A stretch of DNA of 5,965 bases, from positions 1 to 5,965 of the forward strand of contig JAFGCW010000021.1 of the NCBI GenBank assembly GCA_016932435.1. The letters are read 5' to 3'. Positions 1 to 5,965 of this stretch are shown in pieces. The position numbers and the translations under genes were made by a program. The notes beneath the pieces were generated by a model, which saw only the letters and a program-made list of their open reading frames with translations, was not told where the DNA came from and searched no databases. Every line of letters starts with the position of its first letter. Position 1 is the first letter of the stretch. The stretch comes from Dehalococcoidales bacterium. GTDB lineage: Bacteria > Chloroflexota > Dehalococcoidia > Dehalococcoidales > UBA2162.

Positions 1-1
1 T

Positions 2-397
2 GATTTTAAGGAAGCTGGTAACAAATGGCTTGCAACAGTAATAAAAAATGCACCAATGTACTCACCCTTAGCAGATATTATTGGGAAGGAAGGTGCCGAT
101 TTCTTTCTCCATGGTGCCCAGGTTATAGTTTCCGTGACGGGTAAAAAAGATAATGGAATAATGGCCTATGATGGGCCAATAGCACTGGCATATTTCGACC
201 TTGCTGCTATCAGTTTGGGATTGGGATGCTACTGGAATGGCTTTTTCCAAGGTGCTGCGACTAACTATCCACCAATCAAAGACGCTATTGCTCTTCCCGA
301 GGAGTTTCAAATCTTTGGGAGTTTGGCTGTCGGCTATCCAAAATACAAGTATAACAGGATACCGATGCGTAACCAGGCTCGAATTACCTGGCGTTAA
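2..397 (+). CDS. Nitroreductase family protein, C-terminal part (5' end outside window)
   Basis: The reading frame is open from the left edge and ends at TAA 395-397, leaving 131 visible residues. The ATG at 56 is internal, because coding sequence continues in frame upstream of it. The segment DGPIALAYFDLAA followed by SLGLGCYWNGFF matches the late helix of the FMN-binding nitroreductase fold, and the ending GYPKYKYNRIPMR...ITW is typical of nitroreductases that carry N-terminal 4Fe-4S ferredoxin domains. Such proteins are usually about 260-280 residues, so roughly half is missing and the ferredoxin part cannot be confirmed. These enzymes are flavoproteins that pass electrons from NAD(P)H or ferredoxin to nitro or other acceptors; the substrate here is unknown. 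By hand count the first 360 bases are about 43% G+C, against about 50% in parts of the operon to the right. Its strand is opposite to every other gene in the window. Confidence 0.85.
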   Translation, partial: DFKEAGNKWLATVIKNAPMYSPLADIIGKEGADFFLHGAQVIVSVTGKKDNGIMAYDGPIALAYFDLAAISLGLGCYWNGFFQGAATNYPPIKDAIALPEEFQIFGSLAVGYPKYKYNRIPMRNQARITWR

Positions 398-713
398 ATA
401 ATGAGCACTCCCACCAACTGCAGAAATTAGGAAGTAAACTCTAAATACCGACTAACTCTTTATTAACCAGCAATCTTAATTTTGAAGAAGACAGTTGCCA
501 ATCAGGCCATTCATTACCCTGAAGCTCCGATGACCAGTAAGTATTCAGTATCATTAATCGTCGATGGCCGCAATCCCTACATAGGCGAGGATGATATTAA
601 TTAACCCCTATTTCAAAAATGTCTGTTATTGATGTTTATCGTTATAGTCTCCATGGTTGAACCGGCCAGTTATATTATTTGTTCATTGTTGTTGCGTGAA
701 GGAATAACCTCAT
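398..713. other. Intergenic region between converging genes, no supported gene
   Basis: This 316-base, AT-rich stretch separates the rightward nitroreductase gene from the leftward methyltransferase gene. Two transcripts converge here, so terminators would be expected, but I found no GC-rich hairpin followed by a T run on either strand. The longest suggestive frame is 482-604 (+): a TTG or an internal ATG at 530 reads to TAA 602-604, giving 40 or 24 residues. It has no ribosome binding site and no recognisable family, so I do not call it a gene. No tRNA, repeat array or insertion-sequence end is visible. Confidence 0.6.
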
Positions 714-1457
714 TTATAACACCGGTTTTCGGGCTACGACCATTATTTCCATTTCATCGAGGTCGAGAGGGCGCTTTCCCCAGTTACCGGCAGTGCCTCC
801 CCAGACGTTCTCCACCTTGAATCCGGCTATTCTGAACAGCAGTACAAGCTCAGGTGGAGTATAGGAGCGTTCGCGGACGACAAGAATATCTTCGGAGTCA
901 TCCTTTTCCATAAGGTGGGTTTCAACCATGGTTATAAGATCGAATATTCCCCTGTCGATATCTTCCTGTGTATACTGCCGTATTGGCATACAGCCGTTAA
1001 GAGCAGTCAGGATAAACTGCGCTCCCGGTTTTATGGCGGTGAAGATATTCCGGAGTATAGTCAAATCGCGTTCGTGGGGATCATCACCTTCTCTCAGCAG
1101 GCAGAAAGCGCCTTCACACAGGCAGATCGCGGCGTCGAACACCGGTTCCGACCTGTATTCAGTCGCATCTACATTGACCAGCTCGATTTCCACTCCCTCA
1201 TCCTTTGCAGTGGCTTCAGCTTCGGCAAGCATCCCTGAGGAAATATCGACTCCAGTTACGACGTAGCCATGTTTTGCCAGTTCGATAGAATGGCGTCCCG
1301 TACCGCAGCCGATATCCAGGATCCTGCTTCCTTTTGGTAAATCCAGCTCTTCAATCAGGAAATCTATCTCCTTCAGAGTACCGTAGGTAAATGGATTCTG
1401 CATATATCGGGGAGCATGGCTGTCAAAGTATTCCCGCCAGCTGTTATTTTCTGTCAT
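714..1457 (-). CDS. Class I SAM-dependent methyltransferase
   Basis: This 247-residue protein has a Rossmann-type methyltransferase core. Motif I is ILDIGCGTG at residues 46-54, where the glycine loop binds S-adenosylmethionine. The acidic residue ending strand 2 is D71 (GVD), which normally contacts the ribose hydroxyls. Next come VDATE at 96-100 and the motif IV strand FDAAICL at 107-113. The C-terminal part, with PPELVLLFRIAGF around 201-213, is the usual last helix and strand pair. The substrate cannot be read from the sequence; small-molecule and protein methylation are both possible. The ATG at 1457 is preceded by AGGGAGA at 1467-1473 with 9 bases between, which supports this start. It is the last gene of the dnaX operon, 22 bases after the lipoprotein gene, so it is probably co-transcribed. 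No clear terminator follows it. Confidence 0.88.
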   Translation of the reverse strand: MTENNSWREYFDSHAPRYMQNPFTYGTLKEIDFLIEELDLPKGSRILDIGCGTGRHSIELAKHGYVVTGVDISSGMLAEAEATAKDEGVEIELVNVDATEYRSEPVFDAAICLCEGAFCLLREGDDPHERDLTILRNIFTAIKPGAQFILTALNGCMPIRQYTQEDIDRGIFDLITMVETHLMEKDDSEDILVVRERSYTPPELVLLFRIAGFKVENVWGGTAGNWGKRPLDLDEMEIMVVARKPVL

Positions 1458-1479
1458 CGGCGTGTATCTCCCTAGTTAT

Positions 1480-1989
1480 TTATTCTACTTCCCTGGCCGG
1501 TCCTTTTCCGGCGAATTGCTGTCCGAGTATTTTCCTCACTGCTGCCAGAGTCTCGTGATCGTCTGCCGGGAGTGAAGGGGCGACGTAAAGGACGATAAGA
1601 TTGCCTTTTTGGAACCAGTGAGGAGGAGAGATCCAGTCGAGGTGCGTCATTATCTGATTCTCAGGATTACTCAGGTCATAGCCGTCACGTGATATTAGCT
1701 TCGTTTCGGATATTGCGGTCGCCTGGTCGGGGTATTCCCAGACAAGAAGAGAACCCCCATTTTCATACTCTATTTTCTTTGCCCGGACAGAGAAAATGGA
1801 CTCATTATTCCTGTTCTTGAGAAGAGGGTATGAAGCTTCCTCGATACCAGTAATCTTGACTCCGGATTCCTCAAGCTGTACTTTCAAGTCTCCAAAATCC
1901 ATATTCGCCGGATCATCCGACTTTGAAGAACAACCAGGAAAGATAAGAGTAAAAGATAACAGACATACAATATACAGGAGACGAGTCAT
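1480..1989 (-). CDS. Predicted lipoprotein of unknown function
   Basis: The 169-residue product starts with a short signal peptide: MTRLL, a hydrophobic stretch to about residue 18, then FPGC with the candidate lipidated cysteine at C20, followed by the polar SSKSDD. The lipobox is loose (F-P-G-C rather than L-A-G-C), but charge, hydrophobic core, cysteine and polar run are in the right order. If processed, the mature protein would be anchored to the outer face of the cytoplasmic membrane. The rest is a small soluble domain with alternating strands (GSLLVWEYPD at 78-87, LIVLYVAPS near 131-139) and a final helix (HETLAAVRKILG). No catalytic motif is visible and I do not recognise the family. 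The ATG at 1989 follows GGAAGG at 1999-2004, 9 bases away, a good ribosome binding site. It lies 33 bases after recR and 22 before the methyltransferase gene, hence in the same operon. Confidence 0.8.
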   Translation of the reverse strand: MTRLLYIVCLLSFTLIFPGCSSKSDDPANMDFGDLKVQLEESGVKITGIEEASYPLLKNRNNESIFSVRAKKIEYENGGSLLVWEYPDQATAISETKLISRDGYDLSNPENQIMTHLDWISPPHWFQKGNLIVLYVAPSLPADDHETLAAVRKILGQQFAGKGPAREVE

Positions 1990-2022
1990 AGTATCATACC
2001 TTCCGTGAAAGAACAGGTGAGA

Positions 2023-2634
2023 TTACAGTTCCTGTCTGCCTTCGAGAGCACGGGTAAGGGTAACATCATCGGCGTATTCCAACTCGGTACCGAAAGGTAG
2101 TCCCATAGCAAGACGGGTTACTTTTATACCGAGGTTTGAGATCAAGTGATGGAGATACATCGCGGTCTGCTGTCCTTCCATATTGGTGTTGGTTGCTAAG
2201 ATCACTTCATCGATCGTGTCATTCTTCAGGCGATCGAGAAGTTCTCTCACTCTGATATCCTCGGTACCCACTCCCTCGGTGGGAGATATGGCACCGTGCA
2301 GGACGTGATATAGACCCTGGTAGACGCGGGTATGTTCCAGTGCAAGAATATCCTGGGGTTGTTCGACGATGCAAATTTTCGCGCGGTCACGCTCCAGGTT
2401 GCTGCATATCCGGCAGGGATTCGAATCGGTAACGTTAAAGCAGGACGAACAGAGTGTAATCTGGCTTTTCACAGATAATATGGCATCGGCAAGATCCCGT
2501 GCGTTTTCTTCCGAAGCGCGTAGCAGGTAGAAGGCAATTCGCTGAGCACTCTTTGGACCGATACCGGGGAGTTTGTTAAACTCGCTAATAAGCCTGTTTA
2601 TCGGCTCAGCCGTAGGTTGAGAATTCTCATTCAA
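2023..2634 (-). CDS. recR: Recombination mediator protein RecR
   Basis: RecR acts with RecF and RecO to load RecA on single-stranded DNA during gap repair. The 203-residue length is normal for the family. In order, the protein shows a helix-hairpin-helix ([11 protein letters not shown] at 22-32), a four-cysteine zinc motif (C62-x2-C65-x8-C74-x2-C77), a Toprim domain from about residue 86 ([14 protein letters not shown], then [11 protein letters not shown] at 149-158) and the conserved end [13 protein letters not shown] at 185-197. The start codon is TTG at 2634-2632, not ATG. It is well supported: AAGGAG lies 8 bases upstream, and there is no in-frame ATG before residue 152, which would delete most domains. 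The gene begins 20 bases after ybaB, the order found in many bacteria (dnaX-ybaB-recR). Confidence 0.97.
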   Translation of the reverse strand: MNENSQPTAEPINRLISEFNKLPGIGPKSAQRIAFYLLRASEENARDLADAILSVKSQITLCSSCFNVTDSNPCRICSNLERDRAKICIVEQPQDILALEHTRVYQGLYHVLHGAISPTEGVGTEDIRVRELLDRLKNDTIDEVILATNTNMEGQQTAMYLHHLISNLGIKVTRLAMGLPFGTELEYADDVTLTRALEGRQEL

Positions 2635-2642
2635 TAGTTCGA

Positions 2643-2648
2643 CTCCTT
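2643..2648 (-). promoter_or_regulatory. Ribosome binding site that fixes the TTG start of recR
   Basis: On the minus strand these bases read AAGGAG. They sit 8 bases before the TTG at 2634-2632, ideal spacing. An ATG slightly downstream in another frame does not give RecR, so this site decides the start. Confidence 0.8.
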
Positions 2649-2654
2649 GGTTAA

Positions 2655-2960
2655 TTACATAAGGCCGGGTATTTTCAGGCCGCCGGTCAACTTGCTCAAT
2701 TCCTTTGACGCCATTTTCTGCGATTTCTCCGTGGCTTCTTTTATCGCCTTGAGAAGAAGTTTCTCGAGATTTTCAGGCTTGCTTGGGTCAATGACGTCCG
2801 GTGATATTTTTATCGAGCGTATGTTCTGCTGGCCGTCTATCGTTATTTTTATAGCCCCTTTGCCCGATTCTACCTCGATGATGGTTTTCCCCAGTTCTTT
2901 CTGAGTTTTATCCATCTTGGATTTTAATTCCCGGGCCTGTTTTATCATATCGAAGTTCAT
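2655..2960 (-). CDS. ybaB: YbaB/EbfC family nucleoid-associated protein
   Basis: This small, basic protein of 101 residues has the YbaB/EbfC pattern. An N-terminal helix ([19 protein letters not shown], residues 5-23) leads into a two-strand hairpin around [20 protein letters not shown] (30-49), then [21 protein letters not shown] and a C-terminal helix. YbaB proteins form tweezer-like dimers that bind DNA and are thought to influence nucleoid structure and gene expression. The last residues ([13 protein letters not shown]) match the glycine-rich tail common in the family. The ATG overlaps the dnaX TGA as ATGA (2957-2960), so its translation is probably coupled to dnaX. A perfect AGGAGG lies at 2965-2970, inside the end of dnaX, only 4 bases from the ATG. 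Confidence 0.95.
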   Translation of the reverse strand: MNFDMIKQARELKSKMDKTQKELGKTIIEVESGKGAIKITIDGQQNIRSIKISPDVIDPSKPENLEKLLLKAIKEATEKSQKMASKELSKLTGGLKIPGLM

Positions 2961-4708
2961 TTTTCCTCCTGGTCGATTATTTGGGCGCCCATTTTCAGTG
3001 CTGCTTTTAACAGGTGATTATTGTCTTCCTGCACACAGGAAACACGGCAGGATCTTCCAAGGAAATTACTTAGTATTTTTTCCGCCACTTTCAGGTTTTC
3101 AGCCTTTTCCATTAATTCCTTGTGGTTCTTGTGCCTGAAAGCCAGGATCACGATATCATTGTCGATAGAAAGCGGGTCGATCCCGGCACTTCGTAGAATA
3201 GCAAGAGCCGATGTTTTCTTCGTGTCCGGTGGTGCCAGGTCGATAACCTGTTTCCAATTCAGTTTGAGTCTTTCCAGTTCGGTACCACCGTTCAGAGCCG
3301 ATAACTTATCTTCTTCAGACTTAATTTCGTGGACAGGTTCGGATTGGGAAGGTGGATTTTCCTCTATCTTTTCTTCAGATGGTGGTTCGGTTCGAAATTC
3401 TGGAGCAGGTCCGTCGTTAGCAGTCACCGGTTCACTTTTATCCACTTCTTGAACTGACTCTAACTTTTCGGTCACCAGCTCAGGATTTTCCTGTTTTTGT
3501 ACGATTTCCCTCTTGGGTGGTTTCACTTTAGCTTGAGGTTCTGATGAGGAAGCTGACTCAGGAGCCGAAATCTTTTTCTGTGGAGGAGATGCAGGTTTAT
3601 CAGCCCTTTCTGCCACCGGTTCCTTTTCACTTTCGAAAGCCAGAATACAGTCGATCAGCGCTAGTTCCAGTGGAAGAGTAGGATAGTTATCGATACCGAT
3701 TTCAAGCTGCCCGAACAGCCTGACAGCGGTCAATATCTGCTCAAGGGATGCACCTGACGCAATCTCTTTAAGTTCAGCAATGTCTTCTGCAACAAGGTCG
3801 GCCGAATCTCCGGAGCCCGTTTTTATCAGTAATAATCCCCTGAGGTATTCAACGAGTTCGCGATTGAATTGCTTAAGGTCCAGACCGTCGTTGTTTACTC
3901 CGTTAATGGTAGCAAGCCCGGCTGTGATATCTCTGTTCATTATGTGCCTGACTAGTTCCCTGCTTCGCATATCTCCGGTGATCCCGAGTACCGCCTGCAC
4001 CTGTTCAAGACCGATCTCAGAACCATAATAAGTCGACAGTCTTTCCAGAAGGTTAACGGCGTCGCGTGCGCTGCCTGTGGCGCTTTTCGCTATGAGCTGC
4101 ATTGCTTCCGGTTTTACCTTGATACCCTCACCCTGGCAAACGTAATCGAGATAAGAGACCAGATCAGCCTGAGTCAGTCTACGGAAGTCGAAACGCTGGC
4201 AGCGTGAAAGAATAGTAGACAGGATTTTGTGAACCTCCGTTGTGGCCAGTATGAATACTACGTGTGAGGGAGGTTCTTCAAGAGTTTTAAGTAACGCATT
4301 GGAGGCGCTGTTGCTGAGCATATGGACTTCGTCGATAATATAGACCTTATAGCTTGCCTGGTTCGGTGCGTAGTTAACTTTCTCTCGAAGGTTGCGAATA
4401 TCCTCGACGCCCGTATTACTGGCGGCATCTATCTCTATAATATCCAGCGCTCTGCCTTCGGAAATCGCAAGACACATTTCACAGGTATTGCACGGTTCAC
4501 CATCCGTGGGATTGAGACAGTTTATCGCTTTAGCCAGGCTACGGGCAGTGCTGGTCTTTCCCGTTCCCCGGGGACCGCAGAAAAGGTAGGCATGGGACAC
4601 TCGTTCGCTTCTGAGAGCATTACGCAGTGTCTGCGTTACCGGTTCCTGACCGATTACTTCAGCTAAAGTGCGTGGTCGCCATTTTCTATATAATACCTGT
4701 GAAGCCAT
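2957..4708 (-). CDS. dnaX: DNA polymerase III subunit gamma/tau (DnaX)
   Basis: DnaX is the ATPase of the clamp loader that places the sliding clamp on primed DNA. Counting from the Met at 4708 (583 residues), the AAA+ core has Walker A GPRGTGKTS at 45-53, a zinc module with C64, C73, C76 and C79, Walker B IIDEVHM with D126/E127, sensor 1 ATTE near 155-158, the SRC motif with arginine finger R169, and sensor 2 R215 in GSARDAVNLLE. Domain III runs to about 359. A disordered linker rich in P, E, K and S fills about 360-475, and a folded C-terminal domain of tau type begins near WKQVIDLAPP at 485. An in-frame ATG at 4726 would add six residues (MDSDND), but a perfect -10 box covers it, and family members typically begin close to MxxQVxYRKWRP. 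I therefore prefer 4708, although neither ATG has a good ribosome binding site. It is the first gene of the operon. Confidence 0.95.
   Translation of the reverse strand: MASQVLYRKWRPRTLAEVIGQEPVTQTLRNALRSERVSHAYLFCGPRGTGKTSTARSLAKAINCLNPTDGEPCNTCEMCLAISEGRALDIIEIDAASNTGVEDIRNLREKVNYAPNQASYKVYIIDEVHMLSNSASNALLKTLEEPPSHVVFILATTEVHKILSTILSRCQRFDFRRLTQADLVSYLDYVCQGEGIKVKPEAMQLIAKSATGSARDAVNLLERLSTYYGSEIGLEQVQAVLGITGDMRSRELVRHIMNRDITAGLATINGVNNDGLDLKQFNRELVEYLRGLLLIKTGSGDSADLVAEDIAELKEIASGASLEQILTAVRLFGQLEIGIDNYPTLPLELALIDCILAFESEKEPVAERADKPASPPQKKISAPESASSSEPQAKVKPPKREIVQKQENPELVTEKLESVQEVDKSEPVTANDGPAPEFRTEPPSEEKIEENPPSQSEPVHEIKSEEDKLSALNGGTELERLKLNWKQVIDLAPPDTKKTSALAILRSAGIDPLSIDNDIVILAFRHKNHKELMEKAENLKVAEKILSNFLGRSCRVSCVQEDNNHLLKAALKMGAQIIDQEEK
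2965..2970 (-). promoter_or_regulatory. Ribosome binding site of ybaB within the dnaX 3' end
   Basis: The minus strand reads AGGAGG, a full match to the anti-Shine-Dalgarno sequence, 4 bases before the ybaB ATG. It lies within the last codons of dnaX and supports re-initiation at the ATGA overlap. Confidence 0.75.
3558..3578 (-). other. Candidate -1 frameshift site in dnaX giving a short gamma-like product
   Basis: The message reads CAG AAA AAG at codons 377-379 (numbered from the 4708 start), so the heptamer is G AAA AAG, close to the A AAA AAG used in E. coli dnaX. Slipping back one base gives GAT TTC GGC TCC TGA, a stop after four codons, at 3558-3560. The product would be about 383 residues, ending just after domain III as gamma does. 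Against it, the first base of the heptamer is G rather than A, I see no Shine-Dalgarno-like stimulator upstream, and the possible downstream hairpins are weak. Confidence 0.3.
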
Positions 4709-4724
4709 ATCGTTATCGCTATCC

Positions 4725-4754
4725 ATTATACCGCAACAAGGTTGGCTTTCCCAA
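4725..4754 (-). promoter_or_regulatory. Sigma70-type promoter for the dnaX operon
   Basis: On the minus strand the -35 hexamer TTGGGA (4749-4754, four of six matches to TTGACA) is followed after 18 bases by a perfect -10 hexamer TATAAT (4725-4730). Transcription would begin near 4716-4719, so the leader before the ATG at 4708 would be only about 8-11 bases. The promoter lies between the terminator of the upstream gene and dnaX, exactly where an operon promoter is expected. No operator is evident. Confidence 0.6.
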
Positions 4755-4785
4755 GAAGAATCCTAGGGAAAATAGAAGAATAATG

Positions 4786-4827
4786 AAAATAAAAACCGGC
4801 TTCAAATATTTTTTTGAAGCCGGTTTT
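4786..4827 (-). terminator. Rho-independent terminator of the CetZ-like gene
   Basis: A perfect 15-bp inverted repeat pairs 4792-4806 with 4813-4827 (core CCGGCTTC/GAAGCCGG) around a 6-base loop. Reading leftward, it begins 16 bases after the stop codon of the CetZ-like gene and is followed by TTTTTATTTT, a good U tract. The opposite strand also ends in four T after the stem, so weak bidirectional action is possible, but no rightward gene is near. Confidence 0.9.
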
Positions 4828-4843
4828 ACAGCCTTTCAGCTTT

Positions 4844-5965
4844 TTACAGTAACGATGGTATATCCTTGGCTGATTCCTCGATTTCTTGAATCTTTTCTAC
4901 AGTTTCTTCCTGTCTCTTCTTCATCACCGGTATAAGGCTGGCCGATTTGGTATAGTAACCTCTGATCTTTTCAACATCACTCAGTTCGGAAAGAATGACG
5001 CTGACGTCCAGTACGCCTCTCTGCCTGGGGTAGTCGCCATTCCTGATCGTAGCCAGTGGGGTAAGGTTCCTCATGTAATCGCCAAGTTCCTTAACCATGT
5101 CCACGTTCATTTCCCTTGAAGGAGCCGATAGCAGGAAAAGAGCCCTCCTGGCATCTTCCGGTTTACAATTCAGGGAAAGTTCGCTGATAGCGGCATCCAT
5201 TGCCTGAATAGCTTTCTGGGTCTCGGTTCCCTTCTTCATGAAGTCCCTCGATTTCTCACCAGGGAACCTGAGCAGGGGTATCTGAGAATCTCCGTAACCG
5301 ATAACCGTCCAGCCGACTATGGTCTGCATGATATCACCGGCATCAAGCAGCTTGGCGCCGATGTATTTTGGTTTTTTCTCCTCACCGGCACAGAGGATAC
5401 CGTAAAACGGTTCGGCGATCATCTGGTTGATTTTCATCAGGTTGTTGGAGAGTGATGAATCTTTCCTGATATATCTCTGGTTGTCGATAAGAAATACTGC
5501 ATCAGCTACCGAGTAGGTTGATTTCAGACAGGTAGCGGTATTATAGGTTGTTCGTTCTTCGGTTTGTTCTTCATGTTCGAAAGGAAGGACGACGGCAGAG
5601 TAAACCGGTTTATCGGAATAGCGTGCCTTAACATGCTGGGTTATTACCGGCAGAGCGCCTGAGCCGGTACCGCCGCCGGCGCTGGCAATAAGGAAGAAAG
5701 CATCAGATTCGTAAAAACGCTTGGTTGTCCTGATAGCATCTATTACCTTGTCGGAGTCTTCTTTGGCGATTTCAGCGCCAAGTTCGTTTACCTTGCCTAC
5801 GCCATGGCCACCTGTTTTTCTGCCGCCAATCAGTATCCTGTGCTGGTAGTCCCGCTTTATAGCGGTCAGACCACTCAGGTCGGCTGCATCGGTATTTACA
5901 GCAAAAGCACCGGTGACTATTTCAATGCCACGCTGTCTTTTAGCCTTACTGTTCAGTTTTGCGAA
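4844..5965 (-). CDS. CetZ-like tubulin/FtsZ-superfamily GTPase (5' end outside window)
   Basis: The frame is open from the right edge to TAA at 4844-4846, giving 373 visible residues; the Met at 5437 is internal. I estimate that only some 15-30 N-terminal residues, with the first glycine-rich nucleotide loop, are missing. Visible hallmarks, numbered from the edge, are AVNTDAADL (22-30), RILIG then GHGVG (43-57), the tubulin signature GGGTGSG (97-103, bases 5657-5677), and LIDN (159-162), where the Asn probably contacts guanine. LLDAGDI follows, with D208 and D211 at the T7-loop positions of the acids that hydrolyse GTP across the filament interface, and then NGDYP late in the protein. The AVNT/GHGVG/GDYP set is that of the CetZ family, best known in archaea for cell-shape control, rather than division FtsZ. 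All nucleotide and catalytic residues visible are intact, so a polymerising GTPase is likely. The tail is a short charged helix ending in DIPSLL. A terminator follows, so it is transcribed separately from dnaX. Confidence 0.88.
   Translation of the reverse strand, partial: FAKLNSKAKRQRGIEIVTGAFAVNTDAADLSGLTAIKRDYQHRILIGGRKTGGHGVGKVNELGAEIAKEDSDKVIDAIRTTKRFYESDAFFLIASAGGGTGSGALPVITQHVKARYSDKPVYSAVVLPFEHEEQTEERTTYNTATCLKSTYSVADAVFLIDNQRYIRKDSSLSNNLMKINQMIAEPFYGILCAGEEKKPKYIGAKLLDAGDIMQTIVGWTVIGYGDSQIPLLRFPGEKSRDFMKKGTETQKAIQAMDAAISELSLNCKPEDARRALFLLSAPSREMNVDMVKELGDYMRNLTPLATIRNGDYPRQRGVLDVSVILSELSDVEKIRGYYTKSASLIPVMKKRQEETVEKIQEIEESAKDIPSLL

Noticed and set aside
56..397. A 113-residue protein starting at the ATG at 56
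   Set aside because: The frame continues upstream to the left edge with plausible nitroreductase residues, and no ribosome binding site precedes this ATG.
539..550. Short direct repeat AGTAT around TC
   Set aside because: Five-base repeats of this kind are expected by chance in AT-rich DNA, and nothing around them suggests an insertion or an operator.
629..820. A 63-residue rightward frame with a hydrophobic start
   Set aside because: It runs into the 3' end of the methyltransferase gene on the other strand, loses its hydrophobic character there, has no ribosome binding site and resembles no family.
915..1266. Two rightward frames over the methyltransferase gene
   Set aside because: They are antisense shadows of a well-supported gene and show no domain or ribosome binding site.
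3072..3077. Run of six A on the dnaX message as a slippery site
   Set aside because: The codons are GCG GAA AAA ATA, which does not form an X XXY YYZ heptamer in frame, and it lies near the end of the C-terminal domain, where a shift would not give a gamma-like product.
3021..3452. A 143-residue rightward frame rich in serine
   Set aside because: It is the antisense reading of the dnaX linker and C-terminal region; its composition mirrors the Glu/Pro/Ser-rich linker.
4322..4666. A 114-residue rightward frame within dnaX
   Set aside because: It lies antisense to the AAA+ core, whose Walker A, zinc cysteines and Walker B are intact on the minus strand.
4844..5437. A 197-residue protein starting at the Met at 5437
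   Set aside because: The same frame stays open to the window edge and encodes the tubulin signature GGGTGSG upstream, so this Met is internal to the CetZ-like gene.

Overview
The window looks like ordinary chromosome from a bacterium of the Chloroflexota, probably near the Dehalococcoidia. I infer this from three things: a tubulin-superfamily gene of CetZ type directly upstream of dnaX, the style of the DnaX and RecR proteins, and a nitroreductase of the kind usually fused to ferredoxin domains. The placement rests on recognition of protein families, not on a search.

Layout from left to right. Positions 2-397 (+) hold the C-terminal part of a nitroreductase-family protein whose start lies outside the window. 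Positions 398-713 are AT-richer, contain no convincing gene, and lie between converging transcription units. Positions 714-4708 (-) form one tight operon, read right to left: dnaX, ybaB, recR, a small predicted lipoprotein and a class I SAM-dependent methyltransferase. dnaX and ybaB overlap by four bases (ATGA), and the other gaps are 20-33 bases. A sigma70-type promoter (perfect TATAAT) sits immediately before dnaX. A strong 15-bp hairpin terminator separates it from the last gene, 4844-5965 (-), a CetZ-like tubulin/FtsZ-superfamily GTPase whose first residues lie beyond the right edge.

The dnaX-ybaB-recR core is a widespread bacterial cluster combining the replication clamp loader, a nucleoid-associated protein and a recombination mediator. 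The lipoprotein and methyltransferase at its end share the transcript, but their sequences show no replication role. The most notable items are the bacterial CetZ-like protein, whose C-terminus resembles the FtsZ tail peptide; a promoter that overlaps the first possible dnaX start codon and favours the second; a candidate -1 frameshift site in dnaX at the position expected for a short gamma-like product; and a TTG start for recR. I found no mobile element, CRISPR array, RNA gene or clearly new multi-gene system.
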